Assembly: GCA_014925825.1 (NCBI GenBank)
Contig: JACGCK010000146.1
Span: 1-64,000 of the forward strand
Source: Pholiota molesta
Lineage: Eukaryota; Basidiomycota; Agaricomycetes; Agaricales; Strophariaceae
Length of the DNA: 64,000 nt
Direction: 5' to 3'
A program made the translations under genes and the position numbers. The notes under the pieces were generated by a model that was given only the letters and a program-made list of their open reading frames with translations, did no database searches and was not told the DNA's origin. Below are positions 37,613-47,815 of the stretch, piece by piece (position 1 is the stretch's first letter; each line of letters begins with the position of its first letter).

Positions 37613-38560
37613 GTCGATAGCTAGGCCGGTGACCGTCCACTCTAAAAGAGGAAAGTCGACCTCCGGAGGAATCCTCGATAGAGGGGCCGGTATAAGTGAG
37701 TCAAAATTAGCAGAGAATTGCAAAGGCTCCACTATTGATGGCGGCATCGTCGGCATTTTTCTTTAAATTCCTTTTGCAGAAAAGTAAGCACGCGAGCAGT
37801 CGCGCCGGTTTCTGCCGCACGCGCGCGCGCGCTCCTTAGTGTAGCTTTAGATATCTCGCTCTCATTCGCACTCGCTCTTCGACAGTGATAATAATATGCT
37901 GAGCAAAATTTTAATAGCTGTTTAACACAAGTATATCTGAATAACTAGAACTTTATTAACCACTGTGCCTTGATCTAGATACGATATAGACAATGTATAT
38001 ACAGCACAATCCCCGTACACAGCGCTCCCTCACGTAGACAAGCAATCACCATCCCAGTCCTCACACCGATGCCCCCCAGACAACCCCGGGTGTGCGCCTA
38101 TTCGCCCGCGGTACATCTTCAGCGTCGACATCCATGGAGGGTACCTACAGCGTGAACTATGGGCCGCCAAATGCACATTTATTCCCACGTGCGCACCAAT
38201 GGGGCTCAGCTCATGAGAACACCGTCTTTACCCCAATTGGAATCATTATCTATCTCTAGGTACATATCTGAGAAGAAATACCTTGAAATCAGTGAGGTTT
38301 CCAGCAGATTTTCAAAGAAAGTAAGATAATAAGTACTGTAAAACTACATGGGGTATTTGGATAATAGGTTTGTTCAAAATTCTGCTACTTTACTGCAACT
38401 CCGACGTGTCGACAATTAATTGATGGGCCCGGCCTGGGACGTCGACAACGTCATCAGAGGCACTTGTATAGGTCAAGACAGTGTTATTTTATTTTATATA
38501 GATAGTATTAAATTATTCATCAGGAAAAACACTTATGGCCCCAGGTAGACCCAAGGTACC
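37613..38560 (+). repeat. Left arm of a large inverted repeat
   Basis: Read in reverse complement, blocks of this arm reappear at 47530-47442, 41600-41440, 41062-40980 and about 40945-40920, in the same order. The best blocks are 37655-37680 (CGACCTCCGGAGGAATCCTC), 37715-37830, and 38145-38235 (GCCAAATGCACATTTATTCC). Between blocks the arms have diverged. The pairing indicates one old element with arms of 0.6-0.9 kb. Confidence 0.75.
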
Positions 38561-40800
38561 CAAGGTGCCCTAGGGTGCCTTAGGGCAGCCAGGGCATCAG
38601 GGCAACCAGGGAGCTTTGCGCGCTCTGTGGAAGAAGTCACTTTGTTCATTGTTCCCAGGGCAGTCTGGAATCATCCTAGGGCATCTGAGGACTATATTCG
38701 GGACCCTTAGGAGGCTTTAAATTGTCTTGAAATATCAGAAAGAGCCATGGTTTACTTTAGGTTGATTTCTAGAGATCTTGAGTGGCACCTTGGTGGCACC
38801 GGGGAAAGAGAGTTTGTTTTTAAAAATATTATATTTAGAACATAACTACAACATAAACTGTATAAAATAAAATACATATGCTAGGCTGCGCGGCGGCACA
38901 CTACGGCCAGGATCAGCATGGACACGGACAAATGTCGCCCCCACCCGCCTGCGCCCTACCTCCTCCCTTGCCGGTTCCGCCCTCTTGCACTCCTTGCAAA
39001 CTCGGGAGGCACTGCATCACCCCCCACCCCTAGCGCCACCGGGTTCAGCACTCCCACCCCCAGCGCGCACTTGCCCACCGGCCAGCATGCGTACGAAGCC
39101 GCCGCGTACCTCACGTCATATGCCGACACCCGCGCGGGATTGTACGTCTCGTACACGAGCTCGTCACGCCGCCGCACCCCCTTCCCCTCCGCCCCGTCCA
39201 CGCACACGTCCTGACATCGCATTCCCTACTTGCGTCGTAAAGGTGGGGGGGTGAAGTGAGCGGCATAACATAGTTGAAAATGGGGAATACCTGGATGAAC
39301 GTTGCTAGGGCCCTCGTCGCTGCGCTATCCCTTGCTGACGTGGCATTGGTGAGCGGCCCTGTTGCGAGTTACTGAAGTGGTAAGGAATGTGAGTAGAGGG
39401 CGAGCGAGGGAGCAAATCACCTACAGTATGTTGAAGAGTGGGTGTAAGCAGCACTGACAACGTTCCATTGCCCTTGTGAGTCGTCGTGACGTGGCACAGG
39501 CCCGCGGTACGTCTGGTGGTCGTGGCGAGCCGCCGGTGTCTGTTGCAAGTTACTGCAATTTACGGAGGTGGTGAGCAAGTGGTGAGGGAGGTAGAGGACG
39601 AGGGAGCAAGCGAGGGTAAATGAGAGAAGTTGAACGTCGAAATGTTGAAGTTCGAAATCGAAGTTCGTTCAAGTTCGAAGTTCAAACAGCGCTTGCCGCG
39701 AGTGCCGATAATCACGTGACTTTATTCAACTTCATGTCATTGTCAATTTAAACATGACGCGTCGACGCGCCTCGTTGTTTGGATGGAACGTGGGAGAGCG
39801 GATTCAGCTTGAATCCGCTCTCCCACGTTCCATCTCTCCTCCGTCCCCCGTCTGCTTCAATCCACCGCATTCGCACCTCCTCGCGCGTCTCGGCGTTTGC
39901 CGAGACATTCGTCATCCGTATTCGTTTCTTCAACTTGAACCTATACACTCGCCCGCCCACCCAGCGCACCTACCAGCCCTCGCCGAGAACCGCCGACCAC
40001 GCGCACCGCCGCCAGCCGCCGACCCCCGCGTGCCACGTCACCACCGGCCGACGACGAGCGCGAACGCGCAACTCTCCCCGCCCAGCAACCAAGGGAGCGC
40101 CCGCGACACGCGACACGCCGCAAGGCCCGGCACCCAACCTCCCACCACGAGGCGCCGCCACCACGAGCGCGCGAGCGAGCGCCGCAGAAGAGGGAGGGCG
40201 ACGGAAGGCGAGGAATGGCGACTCGGAGGAAGGGCCGCAGAGGGCGAGGGAGGCACCGCGGAGGGCAAGGATCGTCCGCCTGCGCTATGAATGTCGCCGT
40301 GTCCGCGCCCGCCCCGCCCCGCCCGCGTCCCGCCCCCCGCCCCCCGCCCTCCTCCACCAACTGCCTTAAGGCGACGCCGTGCACACCTTGCTCTCGCTCG
40401 GCTCGTACCAGCTCGTCAGCGAGCTCGGCGCCGAATGCACGGAGCTCGCAGTCGAGTTCAAACGTGCAGGCACGGCCCAGGGCGCCCGCACACCAGAGGC
40501 TTCGTGAGGTGCTAGTCACCTAGAACGGCTGCATGACCGTCTGCATGTACGAAGAACATTGCACTGGCATTGTTCTTCGTCATGAAGACGCAACATGGCA
40601 GCTGGTACCGCAAACCCACCAGATACTCACATACCCATACCCAATGTACCTGCGCGACTTCAACCTCAGGCTGTGGTCCACAACCATACTGATAATTAGA
40701 CTTGAAGTCTACTTTTTACATTGTAATATAAATCTATATTTTATCAAACTATAGATTAAATTCACTTTAGGGGATGAATGGCAATCTGAATAATTGGCAT
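38561..40800. other. Interior of the inverted-repeat element, with gene-like GC-rich fragments
   Basis: 38530-38720 is a low-complexity stretch built on AGGGCA/AGGTGCC words. 38920-39220 and 39830-40510 are sharply GC-rich and look like captured gene pieces. The minus strand of the first reads DELVYETYNPARVSAYDVRY; the plus strand of the second reads LGSYQLVSELGAECTELAV. I recognise neither parent. 39350-39620 holds a degenerate tandem pair of about 180 bp. There is no intact gene. Confidence 0.45.
39782..39834. repeat. Perfect 25 bp hairpin with 3 nt loop
   Basis: The arm GATGGAACGTGGGAGAGCGG plus ATTCA is followed by GCT and then its exact reverse complement. It lies near the middle of the inverted-repeat element. 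Confidence 0.9.
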
Positions 40801-41605
40801 GATTTGAAGAGCCCTGAATAGCCTTGAATCAGCCCAGGACAATCCAGGGCATTGCAGAGTGCCTACGGTGCCTTGAGATCCCAGAATAGCCTTGTGACAT
40901 GTTACCATCAAGCAACTGTCCTAAAGCTAGCCGGGATCAAAAGTGTTTTTCCTGATGTTTACGATGGACCGAAGGGTAAGGAAAGTGTTCTCATGAGCTG
41001 AGCCCCATTGGCGCGCGCGCACATTCGCGCGCACGTGGGAATAAATGTGCATTTGGCGGTCCATAGTGAACCGTGCGCGGTGCGCCCCATCCGATCTGAC
41101 AAACGTATTCGCTCCCCTGACCGACGGCGGATCTGCTGCACCGTCGTGAATTGATGGGCCATGACAGGCAGGTGGGGCCGCCATACGGCACCCAGACCGA
41201 CTGCGCGAAGCAGCGGGATGTACCATCACAGACGAGACGGATGGAGCGCTGCGCGCTGCATGAATCGCCCGTTTGGACGAATGGATAGGCGGGGGTGGGG
41301 TGTTTAAATTGTTTTTGATGTCGGACGCTGTGTACGCAAGGATTAGCGCTCGAAGGTTCGAGCCAGCGGCAACGGACAGCTGCCAGAACGATAGATGTCA
41401 GTAAGTACACTGTGCCCCGTGGAGCAACGCAATGACACGGAATGAGAGGGGCGTACCACTAATGAGCGCGCGCGTGTGCGGCATTCCGGCGCGTCCGCTC
41501 GCGTGCTTATTTTTCTTCAAAAGGAATTTAAAGAATAATGCCGATGATGCCGCCATCAAAAGTGGGGCCTTTGCAATTCTCTGCAAAATGTTTCGCAATT
41601 AAACC
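40801..41605 (-). repeat. Right arm of the large inverted repeat (inner and middle part)
   Basis: Inverted copy of blocks in 37715-38560. The outermost block of this arm has been pushed to 47442-47530 by the transposon inserted at 41606. Confidence 0.75.
41597..41605. repeat. Target site duplication, left copy (9 bp)
   Basis: AATTAAACC, repeated exactly at 47442-47450 on the other side of the transposon. The corresponding unfilled site in the opposite arm reads ACTTATACC (reverse complement of 37689-37697), once only. Confidence 0.8.
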
Positions 41606-41633
41606 GGTTTTCCCATCAATAGGCTGGGTGTTT
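41606..41633 (+). repeat. Left terminal inverted repeat of the transposon
   Basis: GGTTTTCCCATCAATAGGCT and on to 41633. Matches the right end at about 21 of 28 positions. Confidence 0.75.
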
Positions 41634-41883
41634 TTAAGAATTATTTCAAAAAAAAGAATTCCAAAAAGGAAAGAGGAGGAAGTTCTATTCTCGACGCACA
41701 CAATTTATGATACAAGTAACTACCATTCTATGCAGTACATTTCTTTCCTTTATCAACTCCCCGACACCCTGTAGTGCGGCCGCATTTTATGCAAGGCACA
41801 GTACACTCAATAGGGCAATTTAAGATATCACTGTTGCCGGGGCACTGTGACTGATGGCAACGGCGGCAAGTTTGAATTGAGAA

Positions 41884-44800
41884 TCATTTACGCTCGGTTT
41901 CAGGAACAACACGGCGTCGTTTGGTCGGCCTCTGAGTGCCGTTGGGCGCTTGGCTTTGTGTAGAGTAATTGGAATTGGCTGATGTGGAGCGTGTGAGAGC
42001 TTGAGGAATCACGGTGAGGGTAGATATTAGATGTTCATTATTAGATTCAATCTGTGATGGGCCGTCGTGGGTAGAGTTGCTGTTAAACATTTCAGAAAGG
42101 AGTGACTGTGAACGCGAAATAGGAATGGGAATGCACGGCGCCGCAATAACAGGCCTAGGGCGTGAGACTGCGAGGTTCGTTGAAATAGACGCCGGCAAAG
42201 TCGAAGGATCCATTGTATTCTCGAGCACACCTCCCATTGGATGATCAGATGATGGCAGATCCGTGAGGAAGTCGGGGAACGGTTGATCGATCGCAGAGAA
42301 TACTTGCGATGTGCATGAAATAGTATCCAAACCATCAGCAATGAGATCTTGAGATGCTTTGACGTTGCTATTTCTTTCCCAAGTTTTTGCATAGGCTGCT
42401 AATACTTCGGGAGTGACATAGAAACGAAATTTCCCATCAGCCGAGCGGTTCCAATCTTGAGCGAAGGCAATGTAATTGATTTTGTTTTTACCCTCATTGC
42501 TCGCTGTTGCGGCATATTTTGCAATTTCAGAGAAAAAGAAGCGCCTCGCTTCTGGTGTTGTTGGCGGAATTACCGGAAGCGCCAGCCCTTGCCTTCGACG
42601 CAACCAATCATCTGATGAATTTATCAGGGTAATATTGTTGTCGTCGAAGGTGTCCATTCCCAATTGTAGTCGGAGTGAATCTAAACATTTGTTCAATGAG
42701 TAAAATAAATTGAGATTATGATAACATACCAGGAAATTTGCATATACCAAATTGCTCATCGGTTCTTTCATAGAGATCTCCGTTGATCCAGTCTCCATAA
42801 GAGCGCGCACCACCCGTAACATCAGACAGGTAATTTAAAAGGAATGAAGTCCGATTAATGAGCGCTAGATCATGGTGGTATTCCCAATCCACACCATAAA
42901 GATGCATTGCGTAGGCCTTAAAATTTGTTGTAATAAGCATCGGCTTGAGTTTCATAGTCAAATATAGCATCACCTGTAAATTATACCAGGTGCGATGATC
43001 CGTTAGACAGTTTACAGTCAGCCGTGGGCTAGCTTAAGACAAAATCTCAGTGTAGAACAAATTTGAAGTCAGAAATAAAATCGTACCGTGAAGCGCTCCA
43101 AATTTGCGATAAATGTCACCATGTGGACCACCTTCGATGTTATTTGTGCCTCGTAGACATTTCCATTTTTGCAAACCATGCTTATCGACGCCTGCTTTTT
43201 CGTAGAGAACAATATCTTTGTTATCTGACAAATATCCTTGGCGTGCAAGATCAAGGACAGCGTGCGCCTTCTGCCATGCAGTTCTGTTGAACAGTGGTGC
43301 GCCGGTTTTTGCATCAACGGCATTTCCGAAGGTGTTGAAGACGTGAGTGATGGCCGGAACCAGTATGCTCGGAGGTGGGACATAGCGCGGAGTACGTTCC
43401 ATAACAAAACGCGGGCTTCGCGCAAGCATCTGATCAAATGTTAGACTAAAAATCCTACGGCATGCTTCATCCACAGATTTGCGGATAAGAGGATCCCACC
43501 GCATGACGTGATCTCGCAGTGCTCGAGAATACGTAGCTCGTAGACCGTGATTGACTGGTGTCGGGATCATGTGGAAGGCATGGAATAGATCTTTCTTTAC
43601 CCGCGTATATTCATGGTCGATATCTGGTGGTGAGTTGACAAGCTCTTTCAGCTTTGAAATAAACTCCGGGTCCCGAGATGTTGCTTGGTCTGTGATAGGA
43701 TTATCTTGAGCGCGTTGTTTTCCTACGAAATAGTCAATATGTATATTCAATAATCTTGAAACACATACCTTTCTGCGTCTCAGAGTACAATGATGAATTG
43801 GCTTCAAGCATATTTAGTGCGATCTCCTCTTCCTCATTAGCTGGGTTCTGTGTTTCTGATTCAAAATCCAGTTGTGATTCTATGTCGCCGTCATCTTCGG
43901 GTTCTTCAATAATTGGGACCTGAAGAGAGTTATATATAGAATCAGGTTCTATATGATTGACGCCTTCTCTCGCCGTGGCATTGAGAACAGATTGGATGGT
44001 TGAAAAATTGGTAGTGACCTATATTTAATAGAGTTAGACCATCATATCAGTACAGATTTGAATATTAAAATTGAAAGCTTACTTCTGAAGTTTCAGGCAT
44101 GGGGTTTGACCGATAAAAGTCTAGTAAGGTAACTGGGGACACAATCTGAAATGGAACAGTGCCACCAGGTGCCAAGTTACGAAGCTCGCCTAAAGTAAGC
44201 GCTCCGCTCTTTGTCGATGGCTTTCTTCCCCGGTAATGTGGATTTGAAGGAGTGTGTAGAATTAAGCCGGCGGATGGATTTAGAATTACATCAATATCGA
44301 CGACAAGTCGATTGTTTGAGGGTGTCTTCACACGGATTGACCCAAATGAAGTCGGCTGGGATTGGGCGATTCTTCCATGTGCGATAGGATCACCGCCTTC
44401 TTGGAGAAGTAATGTAACTGCAGTACCCGGAGGAGAATCGAAAGATAGCCGTTGAATCGGTGATCTTTCAGATGCCTTCTCGAAGATTAGCCGGGAGGTG
44501 TAAACATCGAGTGCGGCGTAGTTGAGCAAATCAGGTGAGAGATCGCCTGTTTCCCATCTGTCATGCTTTCGAAGGATATCAGGCTTTTCAAGATAAAGCC
44601 CAAGTGTCTTCTCGCACAATATATCGAGTGATCCGGATCCTTTGCGCGTAATAATTCCACGAGAGATACAATACTCTTTCAGATCAATTATATTCGTCTT
44701 TGTGTGATCCAAAAGCTGGGGAAATTGCTTTTCAAGCCGTGTCATATCTCCCTTGATATTTGAACCGATTTTAAAGATCTGCTTTGAAATTAAGAGACGG

Positions 44801-47162
44801 AGGAGCGAGGGTGGTAGATGATTTTTGAACCGGTAGACCTATATTTTAGATGTTGAATTGAATAATTTCGATCAAACAAAGGAAGTACTCACAGGAATAA
44901 TATATATAGTGTCCGGAGTAGAGTGTGGTGCGATTTGAATAATTGATACACCCTCAGTACGAGATAAATTCCACTCTGCGTCAATGCTTATGCTGATATG
45001 AGCATCTGGATTGTCTTCCAGTGGAGCCAAAACCGTCAGGAGGGCCGATTCGACAAGCTGAACCGAGCCGAGAAAAATAATTGACAGTGACTCTGATAGC
45101 GCAAGCGGTGCAAGCCCATAAGCAGCTGCCATTGGTGTCAATTTCTCTGCAAGTGAAGGGAAATTGTCATGTAGCATTCCTTTATCCTTCAATGGATCGT
45201 CGGAGAAGGCTATTTTTGGAAACGAGTAGCTGTAACGTTTGATAGAATCAGAAATTCCCTTGAGAGGCCCGTTGCGCTCATCATGAGCCTTCGTCAAAGT
45301 GAGCGTTTGTGCTCTAATATACCGAGAATCCATGCATGTCCACAAAGCATTGAAAACTGGAACGCCGTCGACTTTTGCAATATGCTTATTCACCTAAAAA
45401 TATATCGGTTGATTTTAATCAGTGCGTAGATCACTTCTTCGGAAATACTAACATTATGTGAATCGTCGATCGCAATCTGGTCCGGATTAAGACATGCTGT
45501 GTGCTGGTTAGCATCAGGCTCTTCTCGCTCAATAGCTTGATTCATCATTTTTGCGAGGTAGAACTCGCTCGGTACAAATCCGCCATATTTTTCGGGATCG
45601 CTGAAATCGCCAAAAGATGGGAATGATGTCGGCATGAATGAATGTAACGTCGCTTGTGAATTTTGAGATTGGGCCTCTTGACGTCCACGTACTACCTCGT
45701 AAATGGCTTCAAGATATTGCGCATAGAGAGTATTAAATTTGCGTGTGTGCATTTCGAGCAATAATGACCGAACTCCACTCGGCCCCATTTTATGTTGATT
45801 TCCAACTCGTAGTTGATTGATCACACCAAGTGAAAGGCCACTTTTGCGCGAAAGGATGGCTGGGAAAGCAAGACGAAGATACGGTGGAAGTGAATTGAGA
45901 ATGGCAGGATGCCATCCACGGAAATGGGTTTGGCACCCATTGCGGCAATAGTAAGACCAAGTTACAATCCAAAATAGACTCTCAACATCAATAATACGGC
46001 GTGGGGGACAAGCTCCATTTTTCTCCAGAACTCCAGTACGACAATTAGGGCAATGCATGATGTCGACAAAGAAATGGGGGAGCCAGAAAAAGATGCGAGG
46101 ACGGTAAAGTAATTCAGGTTCGAAGCGATGACGATGTAACGACATGATAGGCTCAGGAGGGTGCATCCAAAGGGATCCAAGGACATGTTGTTGATCAGAA
46201 AAGAATGGTGGACGGGCAAGATTTCTCCCCTCCTTCGAAAAAATAAGCGGACCGACTGCATCAATAAAAAATCGATAGAGCCAGCGGGGCATATGTTTTG
46301 GTTGATCAAACCATCCTGAAGGATATCCCATTAGTAGTGAAAATATTGACATCATCTAATTTCACAGCACCTTGTTGATCATTTGTAACTGCACTGCGTC
46401 GAGTTCCCTGAACTCCTCTCTCAACTCTAGCAATATCTTCGGAATCTTCACCATTGTCGGCCTCCTTTGAATCGTCATCGTCGCTTTCATAATTAATTGA
46501 GAAGCCCGGCTGATGACTGAAGAAAGGGCCTAGGAAGACGGTTATTTAAATGCTACTTTCAACGGAATGTAATTAACTTACGGCTTTGCGAGATCTCCGC
46601 GGCATCCTGGAGTTGTTCGAAGGTTAATTGTTTCTTTGAGATTTGATCACTTGGCTCCAGAGATGTATCATTATCACAAAGCCGTGAGGGCGCAGTTGTC
46701 CCTAGATCTGCTAATTCTTATTGCACGTCCGTCAGATTTTACACAGCTAATACAATATTAGACTATACCAATCTCTGAGACCAATGTCATAGCTTTTTCC
46801 ATCTCATACAGCTCTAACAATATCTCGGGCGAGATCTCTTCAAATCCATATTCATCCAAGTCATACAATTGTTCGGCTATGGCAAAATTAAGCAGTCAGA
46901 ATAATTACATCTCTAATACTCATTGAGTGCTCACTTGGACCCCGGTCAGCTATACTAGGGCGACCACGTTTGGGCGCGTTTGGGGCCCGTGGACCATCCT
47001 TTGATCCTTTCGGACGTCCAGGTTTTCGACGCGACGGCGGATTGCTGTTGGAATCCTCGGGATCTAATCCTGTGGGAATGCGGCGATGATGAGATTGATC
47101 AATGCCATATCGACGTGATAAGCGCCGACTTTGAATAGCATACCATGATCATATTCAGCCAT
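41884..47162 (-). CDS. Transposase with DEDDy 3'-5' exonuclease domain inserted in a DDE core, 1534 aa
   Basis: Exons: 47162-47144, 47069-46935, 46876-46769, 46716-46582, 46529-46371, 46315-45453, 45393-44893, 44838-44083, 44018-43769, 43722-43087, 43032-42974, 42916-42730 and 42680-41884. They total 4605 nt, all in frame. The N-terminus (about 20-45) is AT-hook-like (RKPGRPKGSKDGPRAPNAPK, then RGRPS). Residues 186-400 hold a zinc-ribbon, DUF6729-like part (CPNC, RNGC). The transposase core follows. The first Asp is at about 470 (IAIDDSHNVNKHIAKVDG) and the second at about 536 (FSDDPLKDKG). KKDLFHAF is near 1020 and the Glu in LRGTNNIEGG near 1172. Between second Asp and Glu lies an RNase D/WRN-type exonuclease with DAEW (615), GSNIKGD (668) and YAALD (751). 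A basic tail (TKRRR) ends the protein. Catalytic roles are inferred from motifs. Confidence 0.85.
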
Positions 47163-47336
47163 TATGCCAGGGAACGTGTGAGATGGGTTTGAGATGTGTA
47201 TGTGCACAGAGTAAACGGCAAGCTATAAATTGGCTGTAACCTAAAACTAATCTATGCAATGTCTCTAATCTCCTAACATAACATATCTCTAATCTAATCT
47301 CTCCTCCAAGGTATGTCAGCGTCCGTTTTGGGCAAT

Positions 47337-47417
47337 GGCAGATAACTGGCAGATAACTTTGGCACGTGCACTCTCCCACCAAAGTTATCTGCCACGGCAA
47401 GCTCCGGGCAGATAACT
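47337..47417. repeat. Subterminal repeats GGCAGATAACT, one pair forming a 15 bp inverted repeat
   Basis: The word occurs at 47337, 47348 and 47407 and, inverted, at 47383-47393. The copies at 47348-47362 and 47379-47393 are perfect inverted repeats of 15 bp (GGCAGATAACTTTGG). They lie between the transposase start and the right end, where transposase binding sites would be expected. Confidence 0.7.
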
Positions 47418-47441
47418 ACCCAGCGCAACGATGGGTAAACC
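47414..47441 (-). repeat. Right terminal inverted repeat of the transposon
   Basis: Reverse complement begins GGTTTACCCATCGTTGCGCT, matching the left end. Confidence 0.75.
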
Positions 47442-47530
47442 AATTAAACCAGGCCCTCTATCGAGGATTCCTCCGGAGGTCGACCTTCCTCTTTTAGATG
47501 GCCTGGTCACGAGGCTAGTCGATAGCCTAT
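47442..47530 (-). repeat. Target site duplication (right copy) and displaced outer block of the inverted-repeat arm
   Basis: Starts with AATTAAACC (47442-47450). The sequence after it, through CTCTTTTAG and CTAGTCGATAGCC, is the reverse complement of 37613-37685. It was contiguous with 41605 before the transposon inserted. Confidence 0.8.
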
Positions 47531-47815
47531 GGGCACAATTTTTAGAGGTATGATCATGTGATTTGACTGTATTCGTTCAAATCGACGACGACATGGCGCC
47601 ACGGAATCCGCGTCGCCTGCTGTTGCTGACCGCTCCTAGCAGCTCACTCGGAAGTACCTGAAATAACCGTCGGATAAACAGGCAGCAAAGCCTGGTAATT
47701 CACCTTTCACACGTGGAGTTCCAAGGTTTCTGAATCTCTATCCCAAATCTTACAGAAACATTTGGTTACAGTACATATATCGACAAGTTCCAGCCAAGCA
47801 GCGCCCAAGCTGCAT

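Larger units (their letters stand above)
41606..47441 (-). mobile_element. DNA transposon with exonuclease-containing DDE transposase (5836 bp), apparently intact
   Basis: Bounded by imperfect terminal inverted repeats beginning GGTTTTCCCATC (left) and GGTTTACCCATC (right, reverse complement), about 21 of 28 bases alike. A 9 bp direct repeat flanks them. One multi-exon gene with no frame break fills most of it. Duplication length and the zinc-ribbon plus DDE protein are closest to Mutator-like elements (8-11 bp duplications), but I cannot place it in a named family. The element interrupts the right arm of the older inverted repeat, so it arrived later. Confidence 0.85.

Noticed and set aside
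41355..41375. TTCGAG stretch resembling a tRNA T loop
   Set aside because: No acceptor, D or anticodon arm can be formed around it.
37613..41605. LTR retrotransposon with long terminal repeats
   Set aside because: The matching blocks are inverted, not direct, and no reverse transcriptase, integrase or primer site is seen.
41606..47441. Classification of the transposon as KDZ, hAT or Plavaka
   Set aside because: KDZ and hAT make 8 bp duplications and the CMC/Plavaka group usually shorter ones. The protein motifs do not match what I know of them. Mutator-like is closer but not proven.
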